DNA of 64,000 nt from Lachnospiraceae bacterium Zagget2. GTDB taxonomy: Bacteria > Bacillota > Clostridia > Lachnospirales > Lachnospiraceae. The translations under genes were made by a program, and so were the position numbers. Of this stretch, positions 25,383 to 31,743 are shown in pieces. Numbering within the stretch: position 1 is the stretch's first letter; each line of letters begins with the position of its first letter. The stretch covers positions 1-64,000 of the forward strand of contig MSHD01000035.1 of NCBI GenBank assembly GCA_001941045.1. Direction: 5' to 3'. A model generated the notes under the pieces. It saw only the letters and a list, made by a program, of their open reading frames with translations, did no database searches and had not been told where the DNA came from.

Positions 25383-25697
25383 AAGGTCCTCATTGAGATC
25401 GGTAATCGCGTCGCCGGTAGACTGAAACTCGTTCGCCGTCCACGGCACGCCGCCTGCCGACTGCGGCCAGAGCCCGCCGGTGTGGTCCACATAGTAGGCC
25501 GGAAGGCCGGATTCCCTGAGCTGCTCCATCGACATGTTCTTCGTGAGCTGATAGATGATGGCCCAGACGATCTCGAGGTGGGCTAACTCTTCCGTGCCGA
25601 TATCTGTCAGCACAGCCGCGCACTCCTTATAAGGCATCGTGTACCTCTGTGAGAGGTAGCGCATGCTCGCACCCAGCTCTCCATCGGGACCTCCGAA
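25375..25697 (-). CDS. cotJC: cotJC fragment 2 of 4 (main catalytic part)
   Basis: The minus strand encodes FGGPDGELGASMRYLSQRYT, then TDIGTEELAHLEIVWAIIYQ, and ends GDAITDLNEDLAA before the E2 core. It holds three of the five expected manganese ligands of the rebuilt protein (Glu35, Glu65, His68). Past the core the unexcised frame reads DAAIL and stops, so the native product would lack the last two ligands. The track ORF (25359-25829) reads upstream through the E1 end and has no proper start for CotJC. The frame is intact throughout. Confidence 0.95.
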
Positions 25698-25713
25698 TCG
25701 CGGCAGGTTATAC
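25687..25713. repeat. E1 attachment site, left end
   Basis: The plus strand shows GGACCTCCGAA (25687-25697), repeated at 30008-30018, followed by the inward arm ATCGCGGCAGGTTATAC (25697-25713). The arm is a perfect 17-bp inverted match to the right end. Confidence 0.92.
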
Positions 25714-25869
25714 ACTGCCACCCATTTTCTTCCTCTGTCTTTCCAGTTCCTTCTGCATCCGTCGTAGCAAGACTTTCTTCTCTCGCTCTGTGAGACTCTC
25801 CCAGCGTCTCTCGCCCTGCTCCGTGGCAATGTGCGAAGGAAGCGCCGTCAGTTCCCTCGATCTTCCCAT
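25708..25869 (-). CDS. Small basic/charged protein (53 aa) at E1 end
   Basis: Not in the ORF track in this frame. It reads MGRSRELTALPSHIATEQGE, then RRWESLTEREKKVLLRRMQK and ELERQRKKMGGSV, ending at a TAA that lies inside the E1 attachment arm (GTATAA...). GGAGAGAGT directly precedes the ATG. The charged helical character and its place between the attachment site and a divergent recombinase gene make it a candidate directionality factor or DNA-binding accessory. Family is not recognised. Confidence 0.6.
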   Translation of the reverse strand: MGRSRELTALPSHIATEQGERRWESLTEREKKVLLRRMQKELERQRKKMGGSV

Positions 25870-25924
25870 ACTCTCTCCGTTTTTTTACAGTATATGCCGC
25901 CGTTTCCCCGCATAGATTGGTAAT

Positions 25925-27085
25925 ATGAAAACCGCAGCCGCCTACATCCGCGTCTCCACCGAGGAGCAGCTCGAATTTTCCCCGGATAGCCAGTTAAAGC
26001 GCATCGAAGAATACGCACGCACACACGACATGTGCCTGCCGGACGAATACATCTATCTGGACGAGGGTTTCAGCGGCAGGAAGGCGCAGAACCGTCCCGC
26101 CTTCCTGCGCATGATCGCCGAGGCGAAGCGAAAGCCCCGCCCCTTTGACGTGATCCTGCTCTGGAAATTCTCCCGCTTCGCGCGGAACCGCCAGGACAGC
26201 ATCCTCTACAAATCCATGCTGCGCCGGGAGTGTGGCATCGACGTGCTTTCCATCACAGAGCAGCTCTCCGGCGATCCGACCTCCATCCTGATCGAAGCGC
26301 TGCTCGAGGCCATGGACGAGTACTACTCCATCAACCTCGCGGAGGAAGTACGCCGCGGCATGAATGAAAAGTTTTCACGGGGCGGCGTCGTCTCCATTCC
26401 GCCCTTCGGCTACCGCATGGAAAATGGGCATTTCAGTCCGGATCCGACGCGGGCGCCTTTTGTCTCCATGATCTATGAGGATTTTCTGCGGGGAAGCTCC
26501 TGCCGCGCGATCGCGCGGAAACTGAATGAAAGGAACATACAGACCACACGCGGGAATCCTTTTGAAGCCCGCGCTGTCCGCTATATTTTAGGCAACCCGG
26601 TCTACACCGGAAAGCTGCGCCGAAGCATGCAGGGCGAGATGACGCTCGTGCCTGGCTGCCACGAGCCATTGATTTCAGAAAGCCTTTTTCAAAGTGTGCA
26701 GAAAAAGCTGGAAGGATCCGACAGCACTCACATGCCAAAACCCGCGCCCTCCGCCTTTCTGTTCCAGGGGCTCGTGCGCTGCGGCTGCTGCGGCGGTTCG
26801 CTCACCAGAAGCTCCCGGGACGGTGCGCTACAGTGCTGCCGCTATGCAAAGGGAACCTGCCCGCAGAGCCACTATCTCTCCATACAAAAGCTGGAAACAG
26901 TCACACTTCACACCATAAAACGAGACCTTGCCGACACGGGCGGAGCTTTCGCGCTCCTCTATGCCTCCACTCCCGAAATCCGGAAGAAAAATGAACTGCT
27001 CCGAAGCATCATCGAAAAGATCGTGTTTCGGAGCAGCAGCAAGGATATCTGTATCTGTTACCGCGCCCTCTTTCGCACGAGATAG
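25925..27085 (+). CDS. Serine recombinase of element E1, short C-terminus
   Basis: This 386-aa protein has a resolvase domain (nucleophile Ser in AAYIRVSTEEQ; DEGFSGRKAQNRPAF; WKFSRFARNRQ), a Recombinase domain (PPFGYRMENGHFSPD) and a zinc ribbon (CGCCGGSLTRS...CCRYAKGTC). The coiled-coil segment typical of large serine integrases is very short: only about 40 residues separate the zinc ribbon from the terminal IIEKIVF helix. No clear ribosome-binding site precedes the ATG. Its last 28 nt overlap the end of convergent trkH. It should act on the E1 ends. Confidence 0.93.
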   Translation: MKTAAAYIRVSTEEQLEFSPDSQLKRIEEYARTHDMCLPDEYIYLDEGFSGRKAQNRPAFLRMIAEAKRKPRPFDVILLWKFSRFARNRQDSILYKSMLRRECGIDVLSITEQLSGDPTSILIEALLEAMDEYYSINLAEEVRRGMNEKFSRGGVVSIPPFGYRMENGHFSPDPTRAPFVSMIYEDFLRGSSCRAIARKLNERNIQTTRGNPFEARAVRYILGNPVYTGKLRRSMQGEMTLVPGCHEPLISESLFQSVQKKLEGSDSTHMPKPAPSAFLFQGLVRCGCCGGSLTRSSRDGALQCCRYAKGTCPQSHYLSIQKLETVTLHTIKRDLADTGGAFALLYASTPEIRKKNELLRSIIEKIVFRSSSKDICICYRALFRTR

Positions 27086-28503
27086 ACGGCCGGGATCAGC
27101 ATTGGGAAGATCTCAAGTCTGCCCGCCAGCATATCAAAGCAGAACACCAGCTTCGACAAGTTGGAAAATGCAGCGAAGTTCTGCGTCGCGCCGACGCCGT
27201 TCAGGCCGGGGCCGATGTTGTTGATCGTCGCGGCCACAGCGGTGAAGTTCGTGATCCCGTCAAAATTATCGAGCGAGATGATCAGCAGTGAAGTCACAAA
27301 AATAACGATGTAGGTGATCAGGAAAACGTTGATGGAACGCAGTACCTCGTGTTCCACTGTCTTCCCTTCAAAGCGGATCTTCCGCACATTGCGCGGATGA
27401 ATGATGAAATCCAGCTCCTTCAGCACCGTTTTCGCCATAATCTTGACACGCATCACCTTGATGCCGCCGCCGGTGCTGCCTGCGCAGGCTCCGATGAACA
27501 TCAGCAGCACCAGAATCGTCCGCGACAGCTCCGGCCACTGGTCAAAATCCGCGGTCGTGAAGCCCGTCGTCGTGATGATCGAGGCCACCTGGAAGGCCGC
27601 ATGGCGCAGGGTCACTCCCACATTCTGATAGATATGGTAAATATTGACCACGATCGCGAGGACGCTCACGCCGATAATCCCGAGGTAGGTCCGCAGCTCC
27701 TCACTGTGCAGGCCGTCTTTGAACTTCTTCATATAGAAAAGGAAGTAGACATTGAAATTCACGCCGAACAGGATCATGAAAACAGTGAGAATCCACTGTG
27801 TCACTGCGTTATAGTCCGCCGCGCTGCTGTTCAGCACGCCGAAACCTCCGGTTCCCGCCGTGGCAAAGGCCAGGTTGATCGAGTCAAAAACCGGGCAGCC
27901 GGAGACAAGCAGACAGACCATCTCGACCACAGTCAGAAACATATAGATCAGATACAGAAGCTTCGCCGAACCGCGCACCTTCGGCACCAGCTTGCCGACG
28001 GACGGTCCGGGACTCTCCGCCTTCATCAGATACATGCTGGACGCACCCGTCGAGGGCAATACCGCCAGCACGAAGACGAGAATTCCCATGCCACCGATCC
28101 AGTGCGAAAAGCTTCTCCACATCAGTACCGCGCGCGGAGCTGACTCTACATCCGCCATGACCGTGGAACCAGTCGTCGTGAAGCCGGAGATGATCTCAAA
28201 GAGCGCATCCACCGGATTGGGGAAGGAACCGCTGAGGTAAAGCGCCAGCGCGCCAAAGAAGCTCATGACGATCCAGCACAGTGCCACGCTCGTGTAACCT
28301 TCCACAGAGAAAATCGTCGTGTTCTCCGGCTTTTTCCGTCCCCGCATCAGCCATCCACATACAATACAGATCAGGGATGTCGCCAGAAAAGCCCACAGGC
28401 ATTTTTCCCGGTAGATCAGAGCGGTCAGCGCCGGAAGCAGCAAAAACAAAGCCTCCAGCAGCACCACACTTCCGATGATATAGCGTACCATTTTCCTGTT
28501 CAT
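27058..28503 (-). CDS. trkH: TrkH-type potassium uptake membrane subunit
   Basis: This 481-aa polytopic protein has the four pore-loop repeats of the Trk/Ktr/HKT family, for example GFTTTGSTVM, ATAGTGGFGVLN, ITTTGFTTADFDQWP and NNIGPGLNGVG, which carry the selectivity-filter glycines. It imports K+ with a TrkA partner, encoded 15 nt upstream on the same strand. It is cargo of E1 yet looks complete. Its 3' end overlaps the convergent recombinase gene by 28 nt. Excision of E1 would move this gene onto a circle. Confidence 0.95.
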   Translation of the reverse strand: MNRKMVRYIIGSVVLLEALFLLLPALTALIYREKCLWAFLATSLICIVCGWLMRGRKKPENTTIFSVEGYTSVALCWIVMSFFGALALYLSGSFPNPVDALFEIISGFTTTGSTVMADVESAPRAVLMWRSFSHWIGGMGILVFVLAVLPSTGASSMYLMKAESPGPSVGKLVPKVRGSAKLLYLIYMFLTVVEMVCLLVSGCPVFDSINLAFATAGTGGFGVLNSSAADYNAVTQWILTVFMILFGVNFNVYFLFYMKKFKDGLHSEELRTYLGIIGVSVLAIVVNIYHIYQNVGVTLRHAAFQVASIITTTGFTTADFDQWPELSRTILVLLMFIGACAGSTGGGIKVMRVKIMAKTVLKELDFIIHPRNVRKIRFEGKTVEHEVLRSINVFLITYIVIFVTSLLIISLDNFDGITNFTAVAATINNIGPGLNGVGATQNFAAFSNLSKLVFCFDMLAGRLEIFPMLIPAVYLVRKRAR

Positions 28504-28518
28504 CGCTGCTCTCCCGCC

Positions 28519-29895
28519 TTATCCCGCTGCCCGCGTTTTTTTCAGAATATCCCGCAGATCTTTCAGATCGCCGCTGCTTGTCGTGATAATGACGACGGAA
28601 TCACCGACCCGCAGACAGTCCTGCCCTTTGGGAATAATGGTCTTTCTCTTTCGATAGATTGCGCAGACCAGCAGATCGTCCCTCAGCTTCAACTCCTGCA
28701 GCGGAACATCCGTCAGCTCACTTTGCTTGTGAATAATGAATTCCAGTGCCTCCGCCTTTCCATCGACAAGACGGTACAGTGACTGCACATTGCTGTCAAT
28801 TGAGTTCTGCATCGCACGTACATACTGAATGATCGTCTCAGCCGTGATGTTCTTCGGGTAAATCATGCTTCCAATATCAAGAGAGCCAATGATCGCGTTG
28901 TAAGTATCCTGGTCGACCTTGGTAATGATCTTCGCCTTGCTCATATGCTTGGCATAGAGAGACATCATGACGTTCTCCTCGTCCTGATTGGTCAGCGCCG
29001 CAAAGCCTTCCACCCGCGCCAGCCCCTCTTCCGCGAGAAGCGTCTCATCACGTCCGTCCCCGTAAATAATTGTTGCCTTCGGCAGCAAATCACTCAGAAG
29101 CTCACAGCTCGCGCGATCCTTCTCTACAATTTTCACCTGAATACCCATCTCGATCAGGCGCCTTGCCAGATAGAAGGCAACCTTGCCCCCGCCGATCAAC
29201 ATCGTATTTTTTACCTGATTTGTCTCGATGCCGATCATACGGAAAAACCGGCTTGCATTCGCAGGCGAGGCTACGATGGAAATCGTATCACCCTCCTGAA
29301 GTTCCATATCGCCGTCCGGGATCAGGGTCTGTCCCTGTCGTTCTACGATGCAGATCAGCACCTCACAGCGGGAGAGCTCCTCCAGATCCTTGATCTTCTT
29401 CGCACAGAGCGGATTGCCCGGCTGTAAGTGAAAACGCAGCAGCTCGATCCGTCCATTGGCAAAGGTATCAATGTTAATCGCAGACGGGAACCGAAACAGC
29501 CTCGAAATCTCCATCGCCGCCGCCCACTCCGGGTTAATGACCATCGAAAGTCCCAGATCTTCCTTGAAATGGTGGATTTCCTGGTGATAGACCGGATTGC
29601 GCACGCGCGCAATTGTCTGACAGCCGCCCGATTTCTTTGCAATCAGACAGCAGAGCAGATTCACCTCATCCGCATTCGTCACTGCGATCAGCAGATCTGC
29701 CTTGTCGACGCCCGCTTCCATCTGGATATTCAGACTCGCGGCATTCCCGATCACGCCTCTGGCATCCGCAGCATAGACCACGCGCTGCACTGCCTCCGAA
29801 TTCTGATCGATCACCGTCACGTCATGTTCATCTTTGCAGAGCTGCTCTGCCAGCACCTGCCCGACCTGTCCGCATCCCGCGATAATAATATTCAT
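28519..29895 (-). CDS. trkA: TrkA-type regulatory subunit of potassium uptake
   Basis: This 458-aa protein has two tandem RCK units. The first begins MNIIIAGCGQVGQVLAEQL (NAD-binding GxGxxG) and the second NTMLIGGGKVAFYLARRLIE, each followed by a TrkA_C domain (ending RVGDSVVIITTSSGDL). It binds nucleotides on the cytoplasmic side and gates TrkH. It is the first gene of the trkA-trkH pair and is driven by the promoter at 29937-29965. Both genes look functional. Confidence 0.95.
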   Translation of the reverse strand: MNIIIAGCGQVGQVLAEQLCKDEHDVTVIDQNSEAVQRVVYAADARGVIGNAASLNIQMEAGVDKADLLIAVTNADEVNLLCCLIAKKSGGCQTIARVRNPVYHQEIHHFKEDLGLSMVINPEWAAAMEISRLFRFPSAINIDTFANGRIELLRFHLQPGNPLCAKKIKDLEELSRCEVLICIVERQGQTLIPDGDMELQEGDTISIVASPANASRFFRMIGIETNQVKNTMLIGGGKVAFYLARRLIEMGIQVKIVEKDRASCELLSDLLPKATIIYGDGRDETLLAEEGLARVEGFAALTNQDEENVMMSLYAKHMSKAKIITKVDQDTYNAIIGSLDIGSMIYPKNITAETIIQYVRAMQNSIDSNVQSLYRLVDGKAEALEFIIHKQSELTDVPLQELKLRDDLLVCAIYRKRKTIIPKGQDCLRVGDSVVIITTSSGDLKDLRDILKKTRAAG

Positions 29896-29936
29896 CCTTC
29901 GCCTCCAGCTCTCCCTTTTTCTAAACTGATATTTTA

Positions 29937-29965
29937 ACTATAGCACCGCCACCCAAAAACTGCAA
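29937..29965 (-). promoter_or_regulatory. SigA-type promoter of trkA-trkH inside E1
   Basis: The minus strand shows TTGCAG, a 17-bp spacer, then TATAGT, about 40 nt upstream of the trkA start and 24 nt inside the E1 right arm. The trk genes therefore need not depend on cotJ transcription. Confidence 0.75.
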
Positions 29966-29988
29966 TCCTGAAAAAGCGGGGATTCTCT

Positions 29989-30018
29989 GTATAACCTGCC
30001 GCGATCCGGACCTCCGAA
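29989..30018. repeat. E1 attachment site, right end
   Basis: The plus strand shows the inward arm GTATAACCTGCCGCGAT (29989-30005), then spacer CCGGACCTCCGA containing the repeat GGACCTCCGAA (30008-30018). It mirrors the left end. The cotJC fragment 1 coding side lies to the right. Confidence 0.92.
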
Positions 30019-30102
30019 CTGGGAGATGATCAGTTTTGCCATCTCCGGATTGGGATTGGTAATGTTTACGGGATACTCCAGTCTCTTCTCATAATTCCAC
30101 AT
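30008..30102 (-). CDS. cotJC: cotJC fragment 1 of 4 (N-terminus)
   Basis: Not in the ORF track. The minus strand begins ATG at 30102 and reads MWNYEKRLEYPVNITNPNPE then MAKLIISQFGGP, the N-terminus of CotJC. GGAAGGAGG lies about 10 nt upstream, inside the end of cotJB, whose TGA directly abuts this ATG. Past the E1 core the frame runs into element DNA (DRGRLYRES...). This is the only fragment with a start codon and ribosome-binding site. Confidence 0.95.
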
Positions 30103-30375
30103 TCAGCAGACGCCTCCTTCCCAGGGCCAGGGCTGGCTTACCCAGTCCCATTTCCCATCCATACCGGTCGTGCAGTCGATGTTCAGCGGCCCGTAGAGCG
30201 CCGCATAGTCCTTCAGCGCCTGCTCACGGAGCATTTTATTCTCCTCAAAGTAAGCCATTGCCGCGGGATCCTCCGGGTGTGTGTCGAGATACAGGTTCGA
30301 CTCCACAACCGCGAAGCTGACCATATCCACCCAGTCCAGCATTTGTTTCCTGCTCGGTTTACTGTTCTGCGCCAT
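30103..30375 (-). CDS. cotJB: Spore coat protein CotJB
   Basis: This 90-aa protein has the CotJB pattern: KQMLDWVDMVSFAVVESNLY near the start, LDTHPEDPAAMAYFEE in the middle, and YGPLNIDCTTGMDGKWDWVS near the end, followed by PWPWEGGVC. CotJB is a small inner-coat protein co-transcribed with CotJA and the CotJC catalase in the mother cell of sporulating Firmicutes. The gene abuts both neighbours (stop next to start), a tight operon. It is intact while cotJC downstream is split. Confidence 0.95.
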   Translation of the reverse strand: MAQNSKPSRKQMLDWVDMVSFAVVESNLYLDTHPEDPAAMAYFEENKMLREQALKDYAALYGPLNIDCTTGMDGKWDWVSQPWPWEGGVC

Positions 30376-30576
30376 CTACCTGCACCCTCCTCTCACGCCG
30401 AGAAACGGCTTATAAAGCTCCGGAAAAATTGTACCGCGGGACAGCCCCTTCTCCAGATCATAAACGGTGTGCCAGTGCTGCCAGGGCACATAGTCCATGG
30501 CGAGCGGATACTCATCCAGACCCATACGCATGGCCATGCCACCGCGATTCGCGGGACATCTCTTAAATTGTTCCAT
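30376..30576 (-). CDS. cotJA: Spore coat protein CotJA
   Basis: This 66-aa protein contains LAMDYVPWQHWHTVYDLEKG and LSRGTIFPELYKPFLGVRGG, the typical CotJA core (vPxQ.w...Y....aL..GTiFpeL..PF). It is the first gene of the cotJABC operon. Its stop codon abuts the cotJB start. In Bacillus the operon depends on mother-cell SigE; I searched the roughly 50 nt upstream and could not point to a convincing SigE or SigK promoter. Confidence 0.95.
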   Translation of the reverse strand: MEQFKRCPANRGGMAMRMGLDEYPLAMDYVPWQHWHTVYDLEKGLSRGTIFPELYKPFLGVRGGCR

Positions 30577-30628
30577 TTTTCACCAGAATCCTTTCTTTTT
30601 CTTCTTTCCCTATATCTTATGTAAGCGC

Positions 30629-30660
30629 AAAAAAAAGGTGATAGAAACAGTTCTACCACC
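30629..30660 (-). terminator. Rho-independent terminator after rhomboid-like gene
   Basis: The minus strand hairpin GGTGGTAGAA-CTG-TTTCTATCACC is followed by eight T residues. It lies between the rhomboid-like gene and cotJA and isolates the cotJ operon from upstream read-through. Confidence 0.88.
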
Positions 30661-30678
30661 CTTAAGTCCCTGGTATCC

Positions 30679-31548
30679 TCATCGCCTGTGCTCATGCGTG
30701 AACAGATGATCCTGGCAGTACTCATAGCTGCCGGCGCATTTGGAGCAGAAGCGGAACTCGAGATCGTCGCCGTCCGCCTCCGTACGCCCGCAGATCGCGC
30801 AGCGGTGATGCCCCTGGCTCTGCGCGGCAGTGCGGATCTGCTTCGTGTAGGTTCTGCGGCGTTTCGCCTGCTTCGGCGAAAACTGACTCTTCCTTCTTGC
30901 AAGGAAGAAAACAATGAAATTCAACAGCGATACAAGCGCTGCCACGCTGTTCGCCCGGTAGGCAAAAATGCCGGCGTTCAGCAGCGAAAACCACAGCGAG
31001 CTCCCGACCGGCACAAAGAAACCTGCCAGAATCGTCAGGCCATAATAGACGCCTTCAATGATTCCAAGCCACTTCGCCTTGATTGGGATGATAAAGAAGA
31101 GCATAAACTGCACATCCGGAAACAGCGCCGCGTACACGAGGAACAGCGACAGATTCAGGTAAAAGGAGCCGAGAGACAGATTCACACCCATGATGAGGTA
31201 AATCAGAAGGCAGGCGATCACATGCAGCAGCATCCCCGAGAAAAAATACAGGTTAAAGCGGAAGGCGCCCCACTGATACTCCAGCGCCCGCCCGATCAGA
31301 AAATAAAGGTAAAGCGCGAACATGATGAACAGGATGCTCGACGAGGGCGGCTGGATGATAAAGGTAAAGATACGCCAGATCTGCCCGTGCAGAATCGCCC
31401 TCGCGTCAAGCCCCAGCCACGTGCTGTAGAGATTCGGCGCAAAAATATCGATCACAAAGCCCGCCGCATACAACATGATAATGTAATTCATCAGGTTGTG
31501 AATCGCATATTTTCCAAACCTGCGCTCCATCCTGTCAAGCCACTTCAT
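30679..31548 (-). CDS. Rhomboid-like membrane protein with C-terminal zinc ribbon
   Basis: This 289-aa protein has about six membrane segments arranged as in rhomboid proteins (WRIFTFIIQPPSSS, ALEYQWGAFRFNLYFFSGML). I do not see a clear GxSG serine and paired histidine, so it may be an inactive rhomboid relative. The C-terminus is cytoplasmic and basic and ends in a zinc ribbon (CAICGRT...FCSKCAGSYEYC). I chose the start at MKWLDRMERRF (31548) because AAGGAGGG precedes it; the track adds 38 unsupported residues. Its role is unknown. Confidence 0.75.
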   Translation of the reverse strand: MKWLDRMERRFGKYAIHNLMNYIIMLYAAGFVIDIFAPNLYSTWLGLDARAILHGQIWRIFTFIIQPPSSSILFIMFALYLYFLIGRALEYQWGAFRFNLYFFSGMLLHVIACLLIYLIMGVNLSLGSFYLNLSLFLVYAALFPDVQFMLFFIIPIKAKWLGIIEGVYYGLTILAGFFVPVGSSLWFSLLNAGIFAYRANSVAALVSLLNFIVFFLARRKSQFSPKQAKRRRTYTKQIRTAAQSQGHHRCAICGRTEADGDDLEFRFCSKCAGSYEYCQDHLFTHEHRR

Positions 31549-31719
31549 CGCAAAACCCTCCTTCAGATCAGTTAATCTACAGTATACGCCCGACGCGTCA
31601 AAAAAACAATGCCAATGCCTGGCTTTCTTAACAGAAACTTTATAGACTTCATCTGGCTTCATCCATATAATTTATCATGGTTTACACTGAAAATACGAAA
31701 GATGTGAGGTGAAAGGCGG

Positions 31720-31743
31720 ATGAGACCGCCGAAAATCATATGA
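31720..31743 (+). CDS. Possible 7-residue leader ORF before the activase
   Basis: ATG AGA CCG CCG AAA ATC ATA TGA overlaps the start codon of the 1414-aa gene (ATATGA). The first codons sit in a GGCGG-ATGAGA-CCGCC hairpin that also holds the only purine-rich ribosome-binding stretch. It may serve for coupled initiation of the large gene. Support is only positional. Confidence 0.3.
   Translation: MRPPKII

Larger units (their letters stand above)
25687..30018. mobile_element. E1: serine-recombinase intervening element in cotJC (4321 bp)
   Basis: E1 separates cotJC fragments 1 and 2. Its ends share the 11-bp direct repeat GGACCTCCGAA. Joining the inner halves gives GTATAACCTGCCGCGAT, a 12-bp spacer, then ATCGCGGCAGGTTATAC, a perfect 17-bp palindrome. 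Contents: 53-aa protein gene (minus), serine recombinase (plus), trkH and trkA (minus) and a SigA-type promoter for the trk pair. Precise excision restores ISQFGGP|DGELGAS in cotJC. The compact cargo of a housekeeping-type potassium transporter is unusual. Confidence 0.95.

Noticed and set aside
25359-25829. ORF-track protein starting MPRSRARDAG as the start of a short catalase
   Set aside because: The first 40 or so residues are read through the E1 end and the 53-aa gene in the wrong frame. The real CotJC start is in fragment 1 at 30102.
9326-30018. A single composite or nested element of about 20 kb
   Set aside because: Each element has its own direct repeat, own inverted arms and own recombinase, and cotJC coding sequence lies between them. 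They are adjacent, not nested.
9232-30102. Reading cotJC as a plain pseudogene broken by insertions
   Set aside because: All four pieces are free of stops and frameshifts, the joints are exact to the base, and all three recombinases and attachment ends are intact. Decay would be expected to show some damage.
9232-30102. Assembly artefact producing scattered cotJC pieces
   Set aside because: Three different junction sequences, each with proper attachment-site symmetry, would not arise from misassembly. Long reads could still confirm this.
30577-30628. SigE/SigK promoter upstream of cotJA
   Set aside because: I looked for a mother-cell promoter but found no convincing -35/-10 pair; CATAAGAT alone is too weak.
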